Assembly: GCA_963920575.1 (NCBI GenBank)
Contig: OY986974.1
Location: 23,047,042-23,111,041, forward strand
Direction of reading: 5' to 3'
Length of the DNA: 64,000 bases
Source: Narthecium ossifragum
Lineage: Eukaryota > Streptophyta > Magnoliopsida > Dioscoreales > Nartheciaceae
Below are positions 1 to 11,870 of the stretch, piece by piece. The notes under the pieces are model-generated. The model was not told the DNA's origin. It did no database searches and was given only the letters and a program-made list of their open reading frames with translations. Numbering within the stretch: the first letter of the stretch is position 1; the number at the start of each line of letters is the position of its first letter. Both the position numbers and the translations under genes were made by a program.

Positions 1-903
1 AAAGCTACCTTTGGGTTTGGGTTGAAGACTTTGAATTTTCTTGGGCGCTATTACAATAGTTGTTTCCATGGCTTTGTCAAACGCATTCGAGAGTACTCCT
101 TCCATTTCTTGGGCGATTAGGTGGACTCCAACTTCGGGCCGTAGGGTATGGCAACCGCTAGAGAAAACTCGTAAACACCGTTCGAGAAACGTAGGGGGGT
201 TTGAAGGATCGGGAGAAGAAACACCGAGTTAGAAACATGAGGCTTGTTTTTACGGGGAGGATTTAATACCCGTGGTTGAAGTCTAGTTTTGGCGTGTTTT
301 TACGGGTAGGATTTAATACCCGTTGGTTGAAGTCTGGTTTTGGCGCGAGGGGCAGCCACTTCACATCGTCACTTCATATCGTCACGTCGCGTCTTTGCTG
401 ACGCACCGTACAGCCAGCGAATGCAAGCACGCAATGTGGCCACTAACATACACTCGTCTCGAGTCTCGCGCCGGTTCAAATGCCTAGGAAGGCTGTTGAA
501 CCGGATGGCCATTTATGACCATTAATGATGGAGGAATCTAAGGGTAGTTTCGGAATTTTTACAATTTTGGGTCCGAATCTGCAAAATTTTAGGGGTTGGG
601 GTCTCGGTCTGCTAATAGTGATGACTGGGGAGCCTTTTAGGCAAAAAGTCCCATAGTAGAGTCATAGGGCATGTTAAGTTGGCACATGCAGAAGATGCGA
701 GAGTGGCGGGGACGGGGCCAGGGGGCAGTAGTGGGTGTGGGTTTTGATGGGCCTCAGTCTAATCAGCATTAATTGCTGGGAAGGCTTTGGATTGGTGGTG
801 TGGGTTTTGATGGGCCACAGTCTAATCAACATTAATTTCTTAAACTCATCTTTTGTTTGGAGATGTGGTCTGCTTTTGGTAAAGCTTTTTAACTTGTCAT
901 GTG
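1..903. other. noncoding DNA with two short tandem duplications
   Basis: I see no supported gene here. Two small direct duplications are visible. A unit of about 50 bp occurs at 245-294 and again at 295-345, each carrying GGATTTAATACCCG and a TTGAAGTCT segment. A unit of about 62 bp starts near 735 and 798, each beginning GTGTGGGTTTTGATGGGCC. The short open frames across this stretch have no recognisable protein features. It ends at the left edge of a long solo LTR. Confidence 0.5.
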
Positions 904-3835
904 TGTCACGTCCCGATCCAGAAAACCCATCCGGGCCGGGACGTGAGGGTCCTAATTCTAATTCTAAAATCAAATGGCGAGAGTTTCCCCTGTGTTTCTC
1001 AATTTGAACCATGTACAGTTATAATCTCCACAATAAATTAAAACGATAAATCTAACAGTTCTAAAATTCAACAATAATATGAATCTGCAATCACAAATCT
1101 TACTATCTAGTACAGGTTGTGATACAATGCTTTCATCAACCCTCATTACAACATTTAATACAGACCATTAAATCCTCGAAGAGGGAAATTATACATTTAA
1201 TATAACTGTAAATATACAACTATTAACAAAGGGGAAAACTCCAGGATCGTCAAGTGCTCCTCGAAACTCCAAGTCCGCGATCACCTCGAGAATAGCGCGC
1301 CAAAGCCTAGAAGATCACCTGAAAGGAAAGGACTGCATCGACCTGCATCGCCGATGCAGCCCAGGTAGGAGTGAGCAACAAAGCTCAGTAGGGTCCTACG
1401 CTATTCTACGGCACACTGAAGGGAGGAAAACAACAACAGTGTCGTTTCTCCGCCTAAGTCTAAAGGATGCCACGGGGTCCCATAACCCCTATCGATTCCC
1501 CAAGGGATCCTACTCTTCTCAACCGACCACGCTGTGAACATCAACCAAACACACTGGGAGGAAACAAGAATCAGAGCCAGTAGGAACACCCTTTACCCAG
1601 CAGGAAACCACTGCCTGGGGACACACGTCAGGGATATCGACAACCATCCTTAGCACTTGGCCTTGGAGAACCGACACGACCTCTAAACCTCAAACAATAT
1701 AATATTCCAGTCCAACTACTTAATAATCCTCGAATCATATCAAACATGATCATTGATGACAATCACGTCCTAATCCTCGACTACCCCAAACCCCGGTCCT
1801 AGGGCTAGATCCGGGCTACCCGAGAACCCCGGATCGACGATCGAAACCATCGTCTACCACCTAGCCTAATGCTTCTAATGCAATCAAATGCATGCAATGC
1901 TCAGGCACAAGAATACAGGAATAGTAGCATGCAACAATATGCCAAGACAACATACACGGGCTAGGCAAAGCATCAAGCCTGCCGGAGGGTAAACATAGCA
2001 AGGGTTCAAGCAATAAGGATCTATCTAGCAAAGCTATAATAACAAGTATCCAACAGATCAAAATCCGGCATTACAACGACGTCCGCAGCCGTCAACCACA
2101 ATTTCTACAACATGGGTACAACCCCAGCCACGCAATACACAACAGGCCACAATTACAAGTTAATATCAACTAGGGCACACCTTCGGCCCACTTAATTATC
2201 TAACATCCCAAGGGGCATGACTCCCTTGGTTCAACCACAAGGCAAGCATACATGTACACAATACGATGTAAGATAAGCATGACATGCAGTTAATTGCTAA
2301 TTGAACAAGAACGATTTATAGTTAACTAAGCATGCCGGCATCAAACAATTAATCGTCTAAGAATCACCAATTAGAACATGCTAATCCTTGAGATTACTAG
2401 GAATACTAATTTCATGCATCTCGAAGAGTTACACACGGTAAAACACCGAAAAATCTGCTAAATAGCCAAATCCCAGATTTCTACATTAAACCCTAGTTAG
2501 AGGCGATGAAATCTCATCAATTCGACATCCAAACGACGTCGAATTGGAAATTAAACTTGGGCAAATGTAGATTACCATACTAAGAACTTGCAGCCCAAGA
2601 ATTGGATTAATCTAATGACTAATCTTCCCGGAATTCACTAATCAATTCACTAATTGCGGTCTCGTCGCAGATCCGAAGAATAATCACTATAAATCGTAGA
2701 AAACTCCAAAAATTACGAAATCAGCAGCAAATGAAAGTAGACTCGATGATCTACAACTTTCGTGTTGATGATCAAACGAGATCATGCATGTATGAGCCAC
2801 GATCTGAGCTTGAACGGCTCAGCTCGCAGAAAAACAGAACCTCGATAAAATCCGGGAAAAACTTCCAAAAATCCGGATAAAATCCAAACCAAATCGCATG
2901 GAAGCTAGATCATATGTTAAGCATGCTTAGAGGGACTAATTAACACATAGAAATCAATTAATCCAACAATCAAACCCTAGATCTAGCTAATCCTAAAGAT
3001 CAAGGTAGAAACCCTACCTTGAACGCAATCCAAGCTTCAATCCTCTGTTAATCCGCCGTCCTACGTCGCCGCCGCCGTCTCCAGCTTGCCGGAGAGCCGC
3101 CGGAGGCCTCCCACAGCCGCAGCCATCGTCGGGGAAGGAAGAGGGATGCCGCCGGAGAGAGAGAGGGGAGGAAGGAGGAGGAGGAGGGGACCTCGCCGCC
3201 GCCTCCAGGCCGCCGGGGAAGGGACGGGGTCGCCGCGGGAGAGAGGGAAGGTAGCCGCGGGAGAGAGAAAGGGAAGGAGGGAGAGAGCTCGGGGAAGTGG
3301 AGCTCTGGCCGGATCTGAGGAGGGGGAGCTCGAAGGAGACGACGACCAGCAACGGAGGCGAAGGAGCTCCGGAGAAGAGGGGGCCGGCGTCGTCGCGAGC
3401 GAAGGAGAAGAGAGGGGGTCGGGCGCGGGGAAGCCAACGAAGAGGGAAAGAAGGAAAAGAAAAGGAAAGGGAAAAATAAAAGGAAAAGAAAGAGAGAGGG
3501 AAAGGGGAGAGAGAAAATAAGTAGGAGATAGAAGAGGGTTAAGCCACTTAAGTGGCTTAGCCGGTTCAGACGAGCCAACTGATCGGACTGAATCCGATCT
3601 GGCTCCAAGTTGCGATCTCTACTAGATCTACTCAATCATATATATCAATCAAGGTCGTGTGTGCACTACGAGGGTGTGAAACTGACCGCCAAGGCGCAAT
3701 TTACCAAATTGCCCTTGGGGTCCAAAAATCTCGATGTGATCAACCGATCGCAACCCAAGGCCAACCGGGCCAAACAACAAAACCAGACCCTCGGCCTACC
3801 GCGGTCGGACCGGGTTTGAGGAACGGGTCCTCACA
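904..3835 (+). repeat. long solo LTR, family 'TGTCACG...GTCCTCACA' (copy 1)
   Basis: The element begins TGTCACGTCCCGATCC and ends GGGTCCTCACA, the same ends as the related copies at 33632-35971 and 44286-47280. Shared interior landmarks include GTGAGCA-CAAAGCTCAGTAGGG near 1370 and the segment GCAATTTACCAAATTGCCC near 3700. Flanks are ATGTG on the left and GTGTG on the right, a 4-of-5 match that may be a decayed 5-bp target duplication. No internal domain, primer-binding site or second LTR is visible, so a solo LTR is the simplest reading. The size and ends suit plant Gypsy elements with long LTRs (Tekay/Del type), but that class is inferred. The purine-rich block at 3086-3530 creates long meaningless open frames on both strands. 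Confidence 0.7.
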
Positions 3836-5251
3836 GTGTGTGCATGTTTATCATATGCTTATACCCTCTGCATAATTGTACGTTGTCATGTGCTCTCTCA
3901 ATGTCCTCAATGTGTGTGGTTCTTCCACTGAAGTTGCTTGCATATTGGAGGGTGATGAGCTCTGTTTCACTCCCCCCCCACACACGCACATCTCCCTCCT
4001 AGCCCCTGTATATCCCCTGCTTCCTCTACGTTCAGGCCATCATCCCCCATCCCATCCCCGTCCCCCCAGCATGTTGACTCGCATCAGCCCCAAGCGCCGC
4101 TCCCGCCACCCTTTTCCCATGTCCCACCTTTACCGACGCCTGCGCCCCCACCGCCAGCCCCTCTACCCCACCCAACCGCACTCACTACAACCCCAGCCTT
4201 TGCTGGTTGTCGAGGGCGTGGGAGACGAGGTGGGGGGGGGGGGGGGGGGGGGTTCTGGAGCTTGACGGAGTGGTCGAGGATGTGGGAGGCTGGAGGCGAT
4301 CGTCATCGTCGAGCTCGAGGAGAGGGAAGCTGCCGCCGGTGGCCGCGGGTGGCTGCGGCTACGCCGAAAAAGGAGGGAGACGCCGGAAGCGAGCTCGATA
4401 GAGACATTGATCGGAGAGGAAAAAGGGCACGGACGAGCTCAACGGAGGAGGTGAGGGCAGTATGGTCTTTTTTGAAAGATTTTGGGTTATTATCCCAAGA
4501 AAATATTGTGTGGAATTTTTCCTAAACTTGCTTGGGCTTTGAACGAAGAGTGTGTTAATAATGGGGTTATGGACAAATCCCCCAATATAAAAACATACAA
4601 ATGAAGTCATGTATGATAAGCCGTCAGCCGTGTGCCAAATATGGAGGGAGGAGCTAGGTTATTCTTATCCTGTGATCCAGCGGTGGAAGGTTGTTTCATT
4701 CATTCAAACATCAAGATTATTTCATTAGACGGTCAAGATTAACTAATTAGAGTTACATATCCTTCTCATTTCACCTTGAATGAGGAATGAATATGAATTA
4801 TTCCCATATGGGAGGACGGAATCAGATATTCCCCTGTGACCAGGAAAGTAATATTCCTTATTTCCGGGCTATATTTGAGCTCAATAAACTATATTTTTAT
4901 TAAGATATGAAGTCTCAGTCTCTATATCGGAGAAAACAAAGGCGCTTTGGTAGACGCTTTCTATCATGGAGACTTTGTACATCAAATAGCTGTTTAAAAT
5001 AAAAACATTGTTTTCAATGGTTTTAATAAAACGACCCAATCAATGCATCACAATTCCGTGTTTTGATTTCAGATTAGGCTGGGTTGGATTCAATAATTTT
5101 GCTTTCAAAGAGGCTAATCTACATTAAGTTTTTTTTTATTTTTTATTAGATGAGCCCATGGGGCCGGCTTACATAAATCGATTCAGCTCAGTTATACCGT
5201 CTTCCAAGATCCAATATAACAACACTTGTGAACGACAACATCAACGAGTGG
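3836..5251. other. noncoding DNA with a 21-base poly-G run
   Basis: There is no convincing gene. A C-rich segment at 3978-4200 is followed by a homopolymer of 21 G at 4232-4252. From 4640 to 5251 the sequence is AT-rich with no repeat I can delimit, and it runs into the first assembly gap. The frames at 3876-4265 and 4207-4525 are low-complexity and cross the poly-G, so I do not call them genes. Confidence 0.5.
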
Positions 5252-5451
5252 NNNNNNNNNNNNNNNNNNNNNNNNNNNNNNNNNNNNNNNNNNNNNNNNN
5301 NNNNNNNNNNNNNNNNNNNNNNNNNNNNNNNNNNNNNNNNNNNNNNNNNNNNNNNNNNNNNNNNNNNNNNNNNNNNNNNNNNNNNNNNNNNNNNNNNNNN
5401 NNNNNNNNNNNNNNNNNNNNNNNNNNNNNNNNNNNNNNNNNNNNNNNNNNN
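5252..5451. other. assembly gap of 200 N
   Basis: Exactly 200 N lie here, a conventional scaffold-gap length, so the real distance is unknown. The sequence on its right side is GC-rich and coding-like, so the gap may hide part of a gene. Confidence 0.98.
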
Positions 5452-5902
5452 AGGATGGCGGGGTTGCGGCGGATGAGGAGCAGCAGCTCATACCCGGATC
5501 TGAGAATGTGGGAGCCGCCGTTGTGGGGCGGGGCCCCGGAGGCGTGGCGGTTCGCAGACGACATCCAACTCTATAGGAGAAGCTGGACATTGGAGCAACG
5601 GGGAGCGTGGGACGAGATGGCTCCTAGTTCTAACCCGGTCACTCGGGATCAGGAAGAGAGGGCTCGTAACCTAGCCCCACTCGAGATCAGGAGGAGGAGA
5701 TCAAGACGATTCCGGTGGAGACCTTCGAGCGCCTATTCCGGTTCGGCCCGGAGCACCGGCTCAAGAGCCGCATCGCCGCTGTTGAGGACGTGATCTGGGC
5801 ATCGACGGCGCCGTCGCCGTCGCCGTCGGGACTGGGCATCGACGGTGAGCTGGTCGGAAGAGAGAAAGGGAGAAGAGAGAGAGAGAGAAGAGGGAGAAGC
5901 TG
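5452..5902 (+). other. unrecognised coding-like fragment at gap edge
   Basis: Immediately right of the gap is a GC-rich segment with open frames. One reads MAGLRRMRSSSSYPDLRMW followed by EPPLWGGAPEAWRFADD and runs to about 5793. A second frame from 5715 reads ETFERLFRFGPEHRLKSRI and is followed by a serine/proline stretch. The two frames could be joined by splicing or by an indel. I do not recognise the family. The composition contrasts with the AT-rich DNA on either side, which suggests either a gene piece truncated by the gap or a captured exon. The end at about 5902 is only the stop codon of the second frame. Confidence 0.25.
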
Positions 5903-6119
5903 ACGTGGATAAAAATATATTTAAAAGTAAATTAATAAAATATATTTAAAAATGGCCACGTGAATAAAAATGGGCCACGCATGCTAGTTTGCCGTTAGCT
6001 GGTTGACGGCGTTCGACGGAAGCTGACGTGGCGGACCACATAAGAGAGATTCTTAAATTTGAGGGTCTGTATTGCAACTTTTTGAAATATAAGGACCACA
6101 TAAAAATATGGGTCAAACT
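5903..6119. other. short noncoding stretch
   Basis: Purine-rich and AT-rich sequence with the repeated motif ATATATTTAAAA near 5927 and 5943 and a duplicated GGCCACG motif. No gene is visible. Confidence 0.4.
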
Positions 6120-6680
6120 ACAGAGTACTAATTGAAAATTTAGCCTTATTTGTAGTTACTTCCCAGAAAATTGTAAAGTAACTACCAATAATCTGGGAAG
6201 TAATTACCAATAATCTGGGAAGTAACTATCAATATTTGTAGTTACTTCCTAGAAATTGTAAAGTAACTATCAATATTTGGTAGGCAAAAGGTAGGAAAAT
6301 TGGAAATAACTAGCAATATATGTAGTTATTTCCCAAAAAATGTAATAGAAAAATACTTCAAACTATTTATAAAATGTCTATTTATTAAATATTGGAATTA
6401 CTTTATAATATTTTTGGAAGTAACTATCAATATTTGTAGTTACTTCCCATAATTGTAGTTACTTTTCCATAATTTGTAGTTACTATCCCAGAAAAAAGGT
6501 AGGAAAACTGAGAAGTAACTACCAATATTTGTAGTTACTTCCCATAATTGTAGTTACTTCCCATAATTGTAGTTACTTTTCCATAATTTGTAGTTACTTT
6601 TCCATTAAAAAGGTAGGGAAACTGGGAAGTAAGTACCAATATTTGTAGTTACTTCCCATAATTGTAGTTACTATTAATGC
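6120..6680. repeat. tandem/inverted repeat field built on GTAGTTACTTCC
   Basis: The word GTAGTTACTTCC and its reverse complement GGAAGTAACTAC, with small variants, recur throughout. Examples are at 6155, 6197, 6238, 6416, 6435, 6511, 6531, 6550 and 6640. Units of roughly 20-45 bp alternate orientation, so the block can fold into many hairpins. It is AT-rich and has no coding capacity. It could be the expanded interior of a foldback MITE or a minisatellite. I see no flanking duplication that would settle this. Confidence 0.7.
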
Positions 6681-8065
6681 CCTCATTAATGCATGCATCC
6701 AGCCATAAGTGGATGCATGCATGCCTTTCCTGTATTGGGAATAGATGTATATATTCCCAACCACTCCAATTAATATCAACCACCTAATTCAAAAACTATC
6801 CATCCATCTCTCATTTAATAAAATACATAAAGGGTATTTTAGAGATAAAAAAAGTACAGCTGTCCAAAAAGGGACTAAATGATTTAAAATCTTTCAAGTA
6901 GACTAAATAGCAAACACCTTCTCCCAAAGAGACTAAACGGCAATTTTCGCTACTTTCTTTGCTTCTTTCATCGTTATGCATCACCTTTTGCCTTCCTGAA
7001 AATTATGTGGCCAGCTTGCGCACTTTAGGAGCCAATTGAGTTGGAGGCCATCAAATCGACAAGCCTTCAATTTCATGGACCTCCAAGCTCTTATTGGGCT
7101 TTGAACAAATCAATCCTTGAAAACATACTACTGTAAACAATACTTACCTAATAAACTAAGCAGGAAATTTATCACTTGTAAAAGCTATTAAATTGTTTAA
7201 TGGTCTCAAAAACGGACCGGAGTCAGGTCAAATCTGGCTCAGCCCTCGGTCAAGTTGGTCATCAGATGAAATTAAGGAAAATAATGAAAAAAGTATACAT
7301 TATAGGACCTTAAGTTAATTTTTCTCTCTCGATTAAGTTGGCTAAGAATTTTTATCTCTTAATTGCAAATAACTTTTCTCATCCAATTAAAAGTAAGTCA
7401 CTTCTCAGTCTCAAAATCTAATTCATCCAAGATCATATTTTGCATAGGAATAGTATATAGCATATCAACACTCTGCATTAATTGTTAAGCTACAAGCATT
7501 AATTTAACATGCAAAAGAAGTGTTCAAATAACTATAAGATGATCAGGAACTATCACATAATCATAGTAAGCCATTTTGACCATCCATTGTTAGCAAAACA
7601 GTAACATTTGAGAACAGTATTATTTGTCAGGGAGGGCCTTCCTAAAGATCCGATATATCTGATACAGCTAGCCTTATTATCCTAATTTTATTAGCACCAT
7701 GTCAATAAAATTTGGCGGCTTTAGTTGAAAAGCATTAGTGTTTTAGTTTAGTTATCGGTTTCCAATGCCCTTGTCTCCATTTTTTTTTTTTTGGGTAGAG
7801 CTAAATGGTTCGCTCATATCTACAAGCATGTTATGAATCTGTTTCAGGTTGCAGCTACGTACTAAAAAGATTGTCATCAAGGAATGATACCATACGTATG
7901 TATATATACTTGTTTCATAAGATTATTAGGACCAGAGCAGGAAAATGCTGCATTGAAAACAACAAATTAAATACAAACAACTTCAGACCGGGGATTATAC
8001 GAAGGTAAAGATAAAGACTAGGTTTATTGCACTGCGCACAAGCAATAGAAATTTCGGCATCATTC
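6681..8065. other. AT-rich noncoding DNA
   Basis: I see no gene or clear repeat. Short open frames at 6594-6779 (minus) and 7805-8008 (plus) lack features. The right end lies just downstream of the minus-strand kiwellin relic, so about 7900-8065 may be its former 3' untranslated region. Confidence 0.4.
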
Positions 8066-8656
8066 TCATGCATCCGACCAGGTAATATGATATTCGCCAG
8101 CCTGCGTATCACTGATTCCAAGAGCCTCCCAGACAGCAGGAGTAGCACCGACTATGTTGTTAGCACAAGGAGGCTGGAAATCAGTATCAGCGTCGCAGCC
8201 ATCAACGGAGTCACACTCGTCTACCACCTTTGCCAAGACGGATTTGCCATTAGCATCGATACGAATGCTCTTGAGGCACCGACCACCACCACCATACCAT
8301 CCGGTAGAGAGCGCAACAACCAGCTCATTATCTCGCTATGGAAGCTGTTATCGCACTCCGATTGGCCGACACCATCTATAGCGCCACCAAAGCTGTTGAG
8401 AGTCATAATAGCTGGTGTATCTCCGATTACTGATGACAAGCAGTGATACTGAGGATATTTCTTGCCAGCTTCGCAGCATTCGGAGTCACCGGCGGTGTTG
8501 CATAAATGGTCAGCCTTGCTGGCAAGATAACCGGTGGGACTACAGGTTGTTCCAAGCAACTCAGAGGGGTAGCGCAAGGCATGCAGTGCAGAGGCTGAGG
8601 CATGCTGCTGCCAGTACTAACACTAAGACTGCTGCTACCTTTGAAGATTTGGCCAT
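8066..8656 (-). pseudogene. kiwellin / ripening-related protein pseudogene (two frameshifts)
   Basis: Reading the minus strand from the ATG at 8656 gives a hydrophobic signal peptide (MAKSSKVAAVLVLVLAAACL), then the cysteine-rich kiwellin body with TCSPTGYLASKADHLC, ECCEAGKKYPQYHC, TPAIMTLNSF and ECDNSFHS. In another frame it continues [38 protein letters not shown] and the typical end ITWSDA at a TGA (8066-8068). The order matches full-length kiwellins, which are secreted apoplastic proteins linked to ripening and defence. Two small indels break the frame: one extra base after CLALPL (near 8570) and an apparent 2-bp GA insertion after FHS (near 8350). Otherwise the gene is complete and single-exon. 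It lies divergently from a second kiwellin starting at 9816. Sequencing error cannot be excluded. Confidence 0.85.
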
Positions 8657-9171
8657 TGTGTGCAACCTCTATGGTATTGATTTACCTCGTATATATAGTA
8701 ATGCTTGCTTTGCTTCATTTCATCAGCTGGGGAGAGTATTTATACTACTAAACAGGTGACATCAGCACACACTTTTTAAGATAATAAGGGGAATCATCTT
8801 TGCATCTTCCAAATTAAGAAGAGTAACCTGCAGGTTAGGGTTAGGGTTATAGGAGTCAAAAAAAGATATTCGTCACACTTTTTATTAATTTTCTTTCCAC
8901 ATATGATATGTGATGGGGTAATAGATTTATATATGATCCGCCCTACTTCTGACGCTAGCTAGGGAGGATGGCCATGAGTCCTCAAATACATATACTATCT
9001 TTTAACTTGGGCGATTAATATGGTTAGAGCTAGTTGGTCTAGTTACTTTTGTCCCGGGAGGGCAGCTAAGCTGAGACCCACCTAATTGGGTTGTCTGATG
9101 TAAGTAGAACTCTTCTACTAATCTAGCCTTCGGTCTCATCTCATCAAAAAAAAAGAAAAATCACAGACATG
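8657..9171. other. intergenic DNA between divergent kiwellin relics
   Basis: This holds the former upstream region of the minus-strand kiwellin. A TATATATAGT motif at about 8691-8700 lies some 35-45 bp upstream of its start codon and could be part of its promoter. A 17-base GGTTAGGGTTAGGGTTA stretch near 8833 is too short to call telomeric. The right end carries one copy of the 8-bp duplication CAGACATG (9164-9171) that flanks the hAT MITE. Confidence 0.4.
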
Positions 9172-9536
9172 CACTGGCGGATTCACATATTGAGATGGGG
9201 GGCAGGCGCCCCCCCTAGCAAAAAAAAAACTGCCTAATATATATATAGAATATTTAATTGCCCCTCCTCTCAAATTTGATTTGACCCCCCTAATAATTTA
9301 CTGATTGCTTAGAGAAAGAAATTTTTAACGATGTTTCTAATGAAGATATTATGTAATACTATCAAAGTATGAAAACTCGGATGAAATAATTATAATTGTT
9401 TACTTTTATAGCTATGGTATTATAATAAGATGCTTATTTTGATTTTTTTTAAATTAATTATTTATATATTTTCTTTTATAGTAAATTTTTTCTATTAAAG
9501 TCGTCCCCTTTCGTATAAATCCTGAATCCGCTATCG
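9172..9536. mobile_element. non-autonomous hAT element (MITE) with 8-bp TSD
   Basis: The 365-bp element starts CACTGGCGGATTCA and ends TGAATCCGCTATCG. The right end reverse-complemented is CGATAGCGGATTCA, an imperfect 14-bp terminal inverted repeat with 11 matches. The sequence CAGACATG occurs immediately before it (9164-9171) and immediately after it (9537-9544), a perfect 8-bp target duplication as expected for hAT transposons. The interior is AT-rich with blocks GGGGCAGGCGCCCCCC and TTTGACCCCCCT near the left end. There is no coding capacity. Confidence 0.88.
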
Positions 9537-10055
9537 CAGACATGTCATCGTTGACATTAATTATTGTAGAGAAGAAGGTAGATTCATACACACTCATGGC
9601 AGATCAAGTAACTCAAATTATTTAAGGCAAAACTGATTTGAAAAGTAGTCAAGATAAGGGAAAGGAACGTATATGCCTCTAAGTTGTCTGTCTTCATCAG
9701 AAACTAGCAATGTAAATGTGTACGTTTTCTAGTATAAATACTCACCTAGCTGATGAAACGAAGCATATCACCTCTTCAAGACAACCAAAACAAATCAAGC
9801 AAGCAAAACGCTGCAATGGCCAAATCTCCGGTAGTGGCAGCAGTCTGGTGTTCCTAGCAGCAGCAGCAAGCCTCCGCCTCTACACAACCTTGCGCTACTC
9901 CTCAGCGTTGCTTGGAACATGTAGTCCTTTCGCTTATCTTAGCGGCGGGGGTGTTCAGTGCAGCACCGCAATCACTCCGAATGCTGCAAAGACGGCCAGA
10001 AGTACCCTCAGTACAGCTGGTCGCCACCAGTCACTGGGAATACACCAGCTACCAT

Positions 10056-10069
10056 GACTCTCAACAGCT
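10056..10069 (+). repeat. LINE target-site duplication, left copy
   Basis: GACTCTCAACAGCT occurs here and again at 15937-15950 directly after the poly-A tail. This is a perfect 14-bp duplication, as expected for target-primed reverse transcription. Confidence 0.95.
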
Positions 10070-10215
10070 GAGACCCCCGGATGAGCCCCCCATGAGCTCC
10101 CCTCCCCCACCCCCGCCCCCACCACCCTCTCCACCGGCATTCCCTCTCCCAGACCCTACCTCCCCTTGCTCCTCCCCCTACTCCTCTCCCCTCTGGCCCA
10201 GCTTCCCTGCCTCTC

Positions 10216-11870
10216 GTGCCCGATGGCCCTTTATACGCCCCCCCACCCATGCTGGCCCATCCTCCCCTCCTTTACTACTCTCACCCACCACCCATGCAAA
10301 CTTTATTATACCAACAGATGTTTGGCCTTCCCCTCCCGGCGGCGCACATGGTGGGACCTAGGGCCCCATTCCCTCTCGCGGCTGGGGTTGATGGCGACCC
10401 CTCTCCGCCTCCCCCCCGTGACGAGGCGCTGACCCAGACCCTCCTGGACGTCTTGGAGCTGGAGGAGGATAACCAAGACCATCATCGTAACTGCTGGAAC
10501 CTTTCCGTCTACGCCACCTTGAATGGCCGGATGCGTTTGGACGAGCTTCGAAGGAGACTTGACTGGCTTTGGGCTAGTTTCAAGCCGACACTAGTTGCAG
10601 ATGTCGATGATGGGATTTTCGTCATTCGTTTCAGCTCGGAGGGAGACTGGCTCAAGGCTGTCTCTGGCGGCCCTTGGTACGTCGGAGGAAGGCTGTTATC
10701 ACTTTTCTGCTGGCAGAGAGACTTCAAACCGGGAGAGGACACCCTCAACCTCTGCCCGGTTTGGGTGCGCTTCCCCCGCTTACCGGTAGACCACTACTTT
10801 GAGGAAAGGCTCCTGAAGATCGCCAGCGCAATCGGAAAGCCACTTCTGGTCGACCCTTCCTCTGCTCAGCGTCTCGCTGCCGTTACGCGAGGGTGTGTAT
10901 CATGGTTCGGACCGATCAACCTGTGAAGGAGGGCATTTGGCTGAAGAGAAAGGGCGCCGGCGAGGACGCTTTCTACCAGCGCTTCGTTTTCGAAGGGAAG
11001 GACGTCTGCCCGGATTGCTTCCACCTCGGCCATCTTTGCCCGCCAACTCCGGCCATTGCATCCAAGGTAGTAATACCGGAGGATCCCCCCGCGACTGACC
11101 AGGTTGCGCCCGAGGGAGCCGCGCCGGCCCACCAACGACACCGGCGCCGCCGTGCTAGGCGGAGACGAAGGCGTGCCCAGGAAGCCACCGCGGAGGAGGA
11201 TACGACAGAGCTTGCTGAGCTGGAGGATACGGCTGGTGTGTTGGAGGCCGAGCCCGCCACAGCACCATTGGAGGAGAATTCTGCCCCCCAGCTGACGGCT
11301 GAGCATGCTGTTGCACCATTGGAGGAGAATTCTGCCACCCAGCTGGACGCTGAGCATGCCGCCGTGCCATTGGAGGAGCATGCTTCCACCCAGCTGGGGG
11401 TCCAGAGCCCGGATTCAATTTTTGAATCCAGTCCCGTTTTAGAAACGAATCGTGACCCGGCCTTCCCGCCCGCTGAGACGGAGGCAGCTCAACGCGACCC
11501 CGAGCCGGCCGAGCCAGGTTACCCTCCTGACCCGTCCTTTCCAACTGATGAGATTGGGGTCCCCGTTCACGTGGACCCGGCTCCTCTTCCTATGGCCACG
11601 CTTGCTCCCCCTGTGCGTGGCCCTCCTGCAGCCACGTCCCTATCCAACGAGGAGATCGATACCCTCCATCTCCAAGGGCTGAGTGACCTCATCAAGTCCC
11701 TCATTCCCCCCTTCCCCGACGACATCGATGGCGGTGCCGTGGAGATCGATGGAGCTTCCGACGATGTCTACTCCGACGACTCTGCTGGAGACGACGACGC
11801 TCTCGACCGCTCCATACTACCGGCGGAGTATGGTGCCGCGGTGTCTCTCCCCGCCACCAACCCAAGATGA
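10216..11870 (+). pseudogene. LINE ORF1 (DUF4283/zinc-knuckle protein), one frameshift
   Basis: ORF1 of plant L1 elements is a nucleic-acid-binding protein that coats the RNA. From 10216 the frame runs through a proline-rich leader, then a DUF4283-like domain (NCWNLSVYATLNGRMRLDEL, GIFVIRFSSEGDWLKAVSGG, PWYVGGRLLSLFCWQRDF, VWVRFPRLP). The frame is lost near 10890 and continues as CIMVRTDQPVKEGIWLKRKG with a degenerate zinc knuckle CPDCFHLGHLCP. The acidic C-terminal half has three imperfect repeats of about 17 residues (APLEENSAPQLTAEHA and variants) at 11258-11405. Translation could start further upstream, up to about 10092. It ends with TGA at 11868-11870, overlapping the ORF2 start. Confidence 0.85.

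Noticed and set aside
3048..3635. Long overlapping open frames on both strands
   Set aside because: They arise from a purine-rich stretch inside a solo LTR and encode only low-complexity R/G/E or S/P/L runs.
8827..8850. GGTTAGGGTTAGGGTTA telomere-like motif
   Set aside because: It has only two to three units, too short for an interstitial telomere array. It is likely chance or an intron-like sequence.
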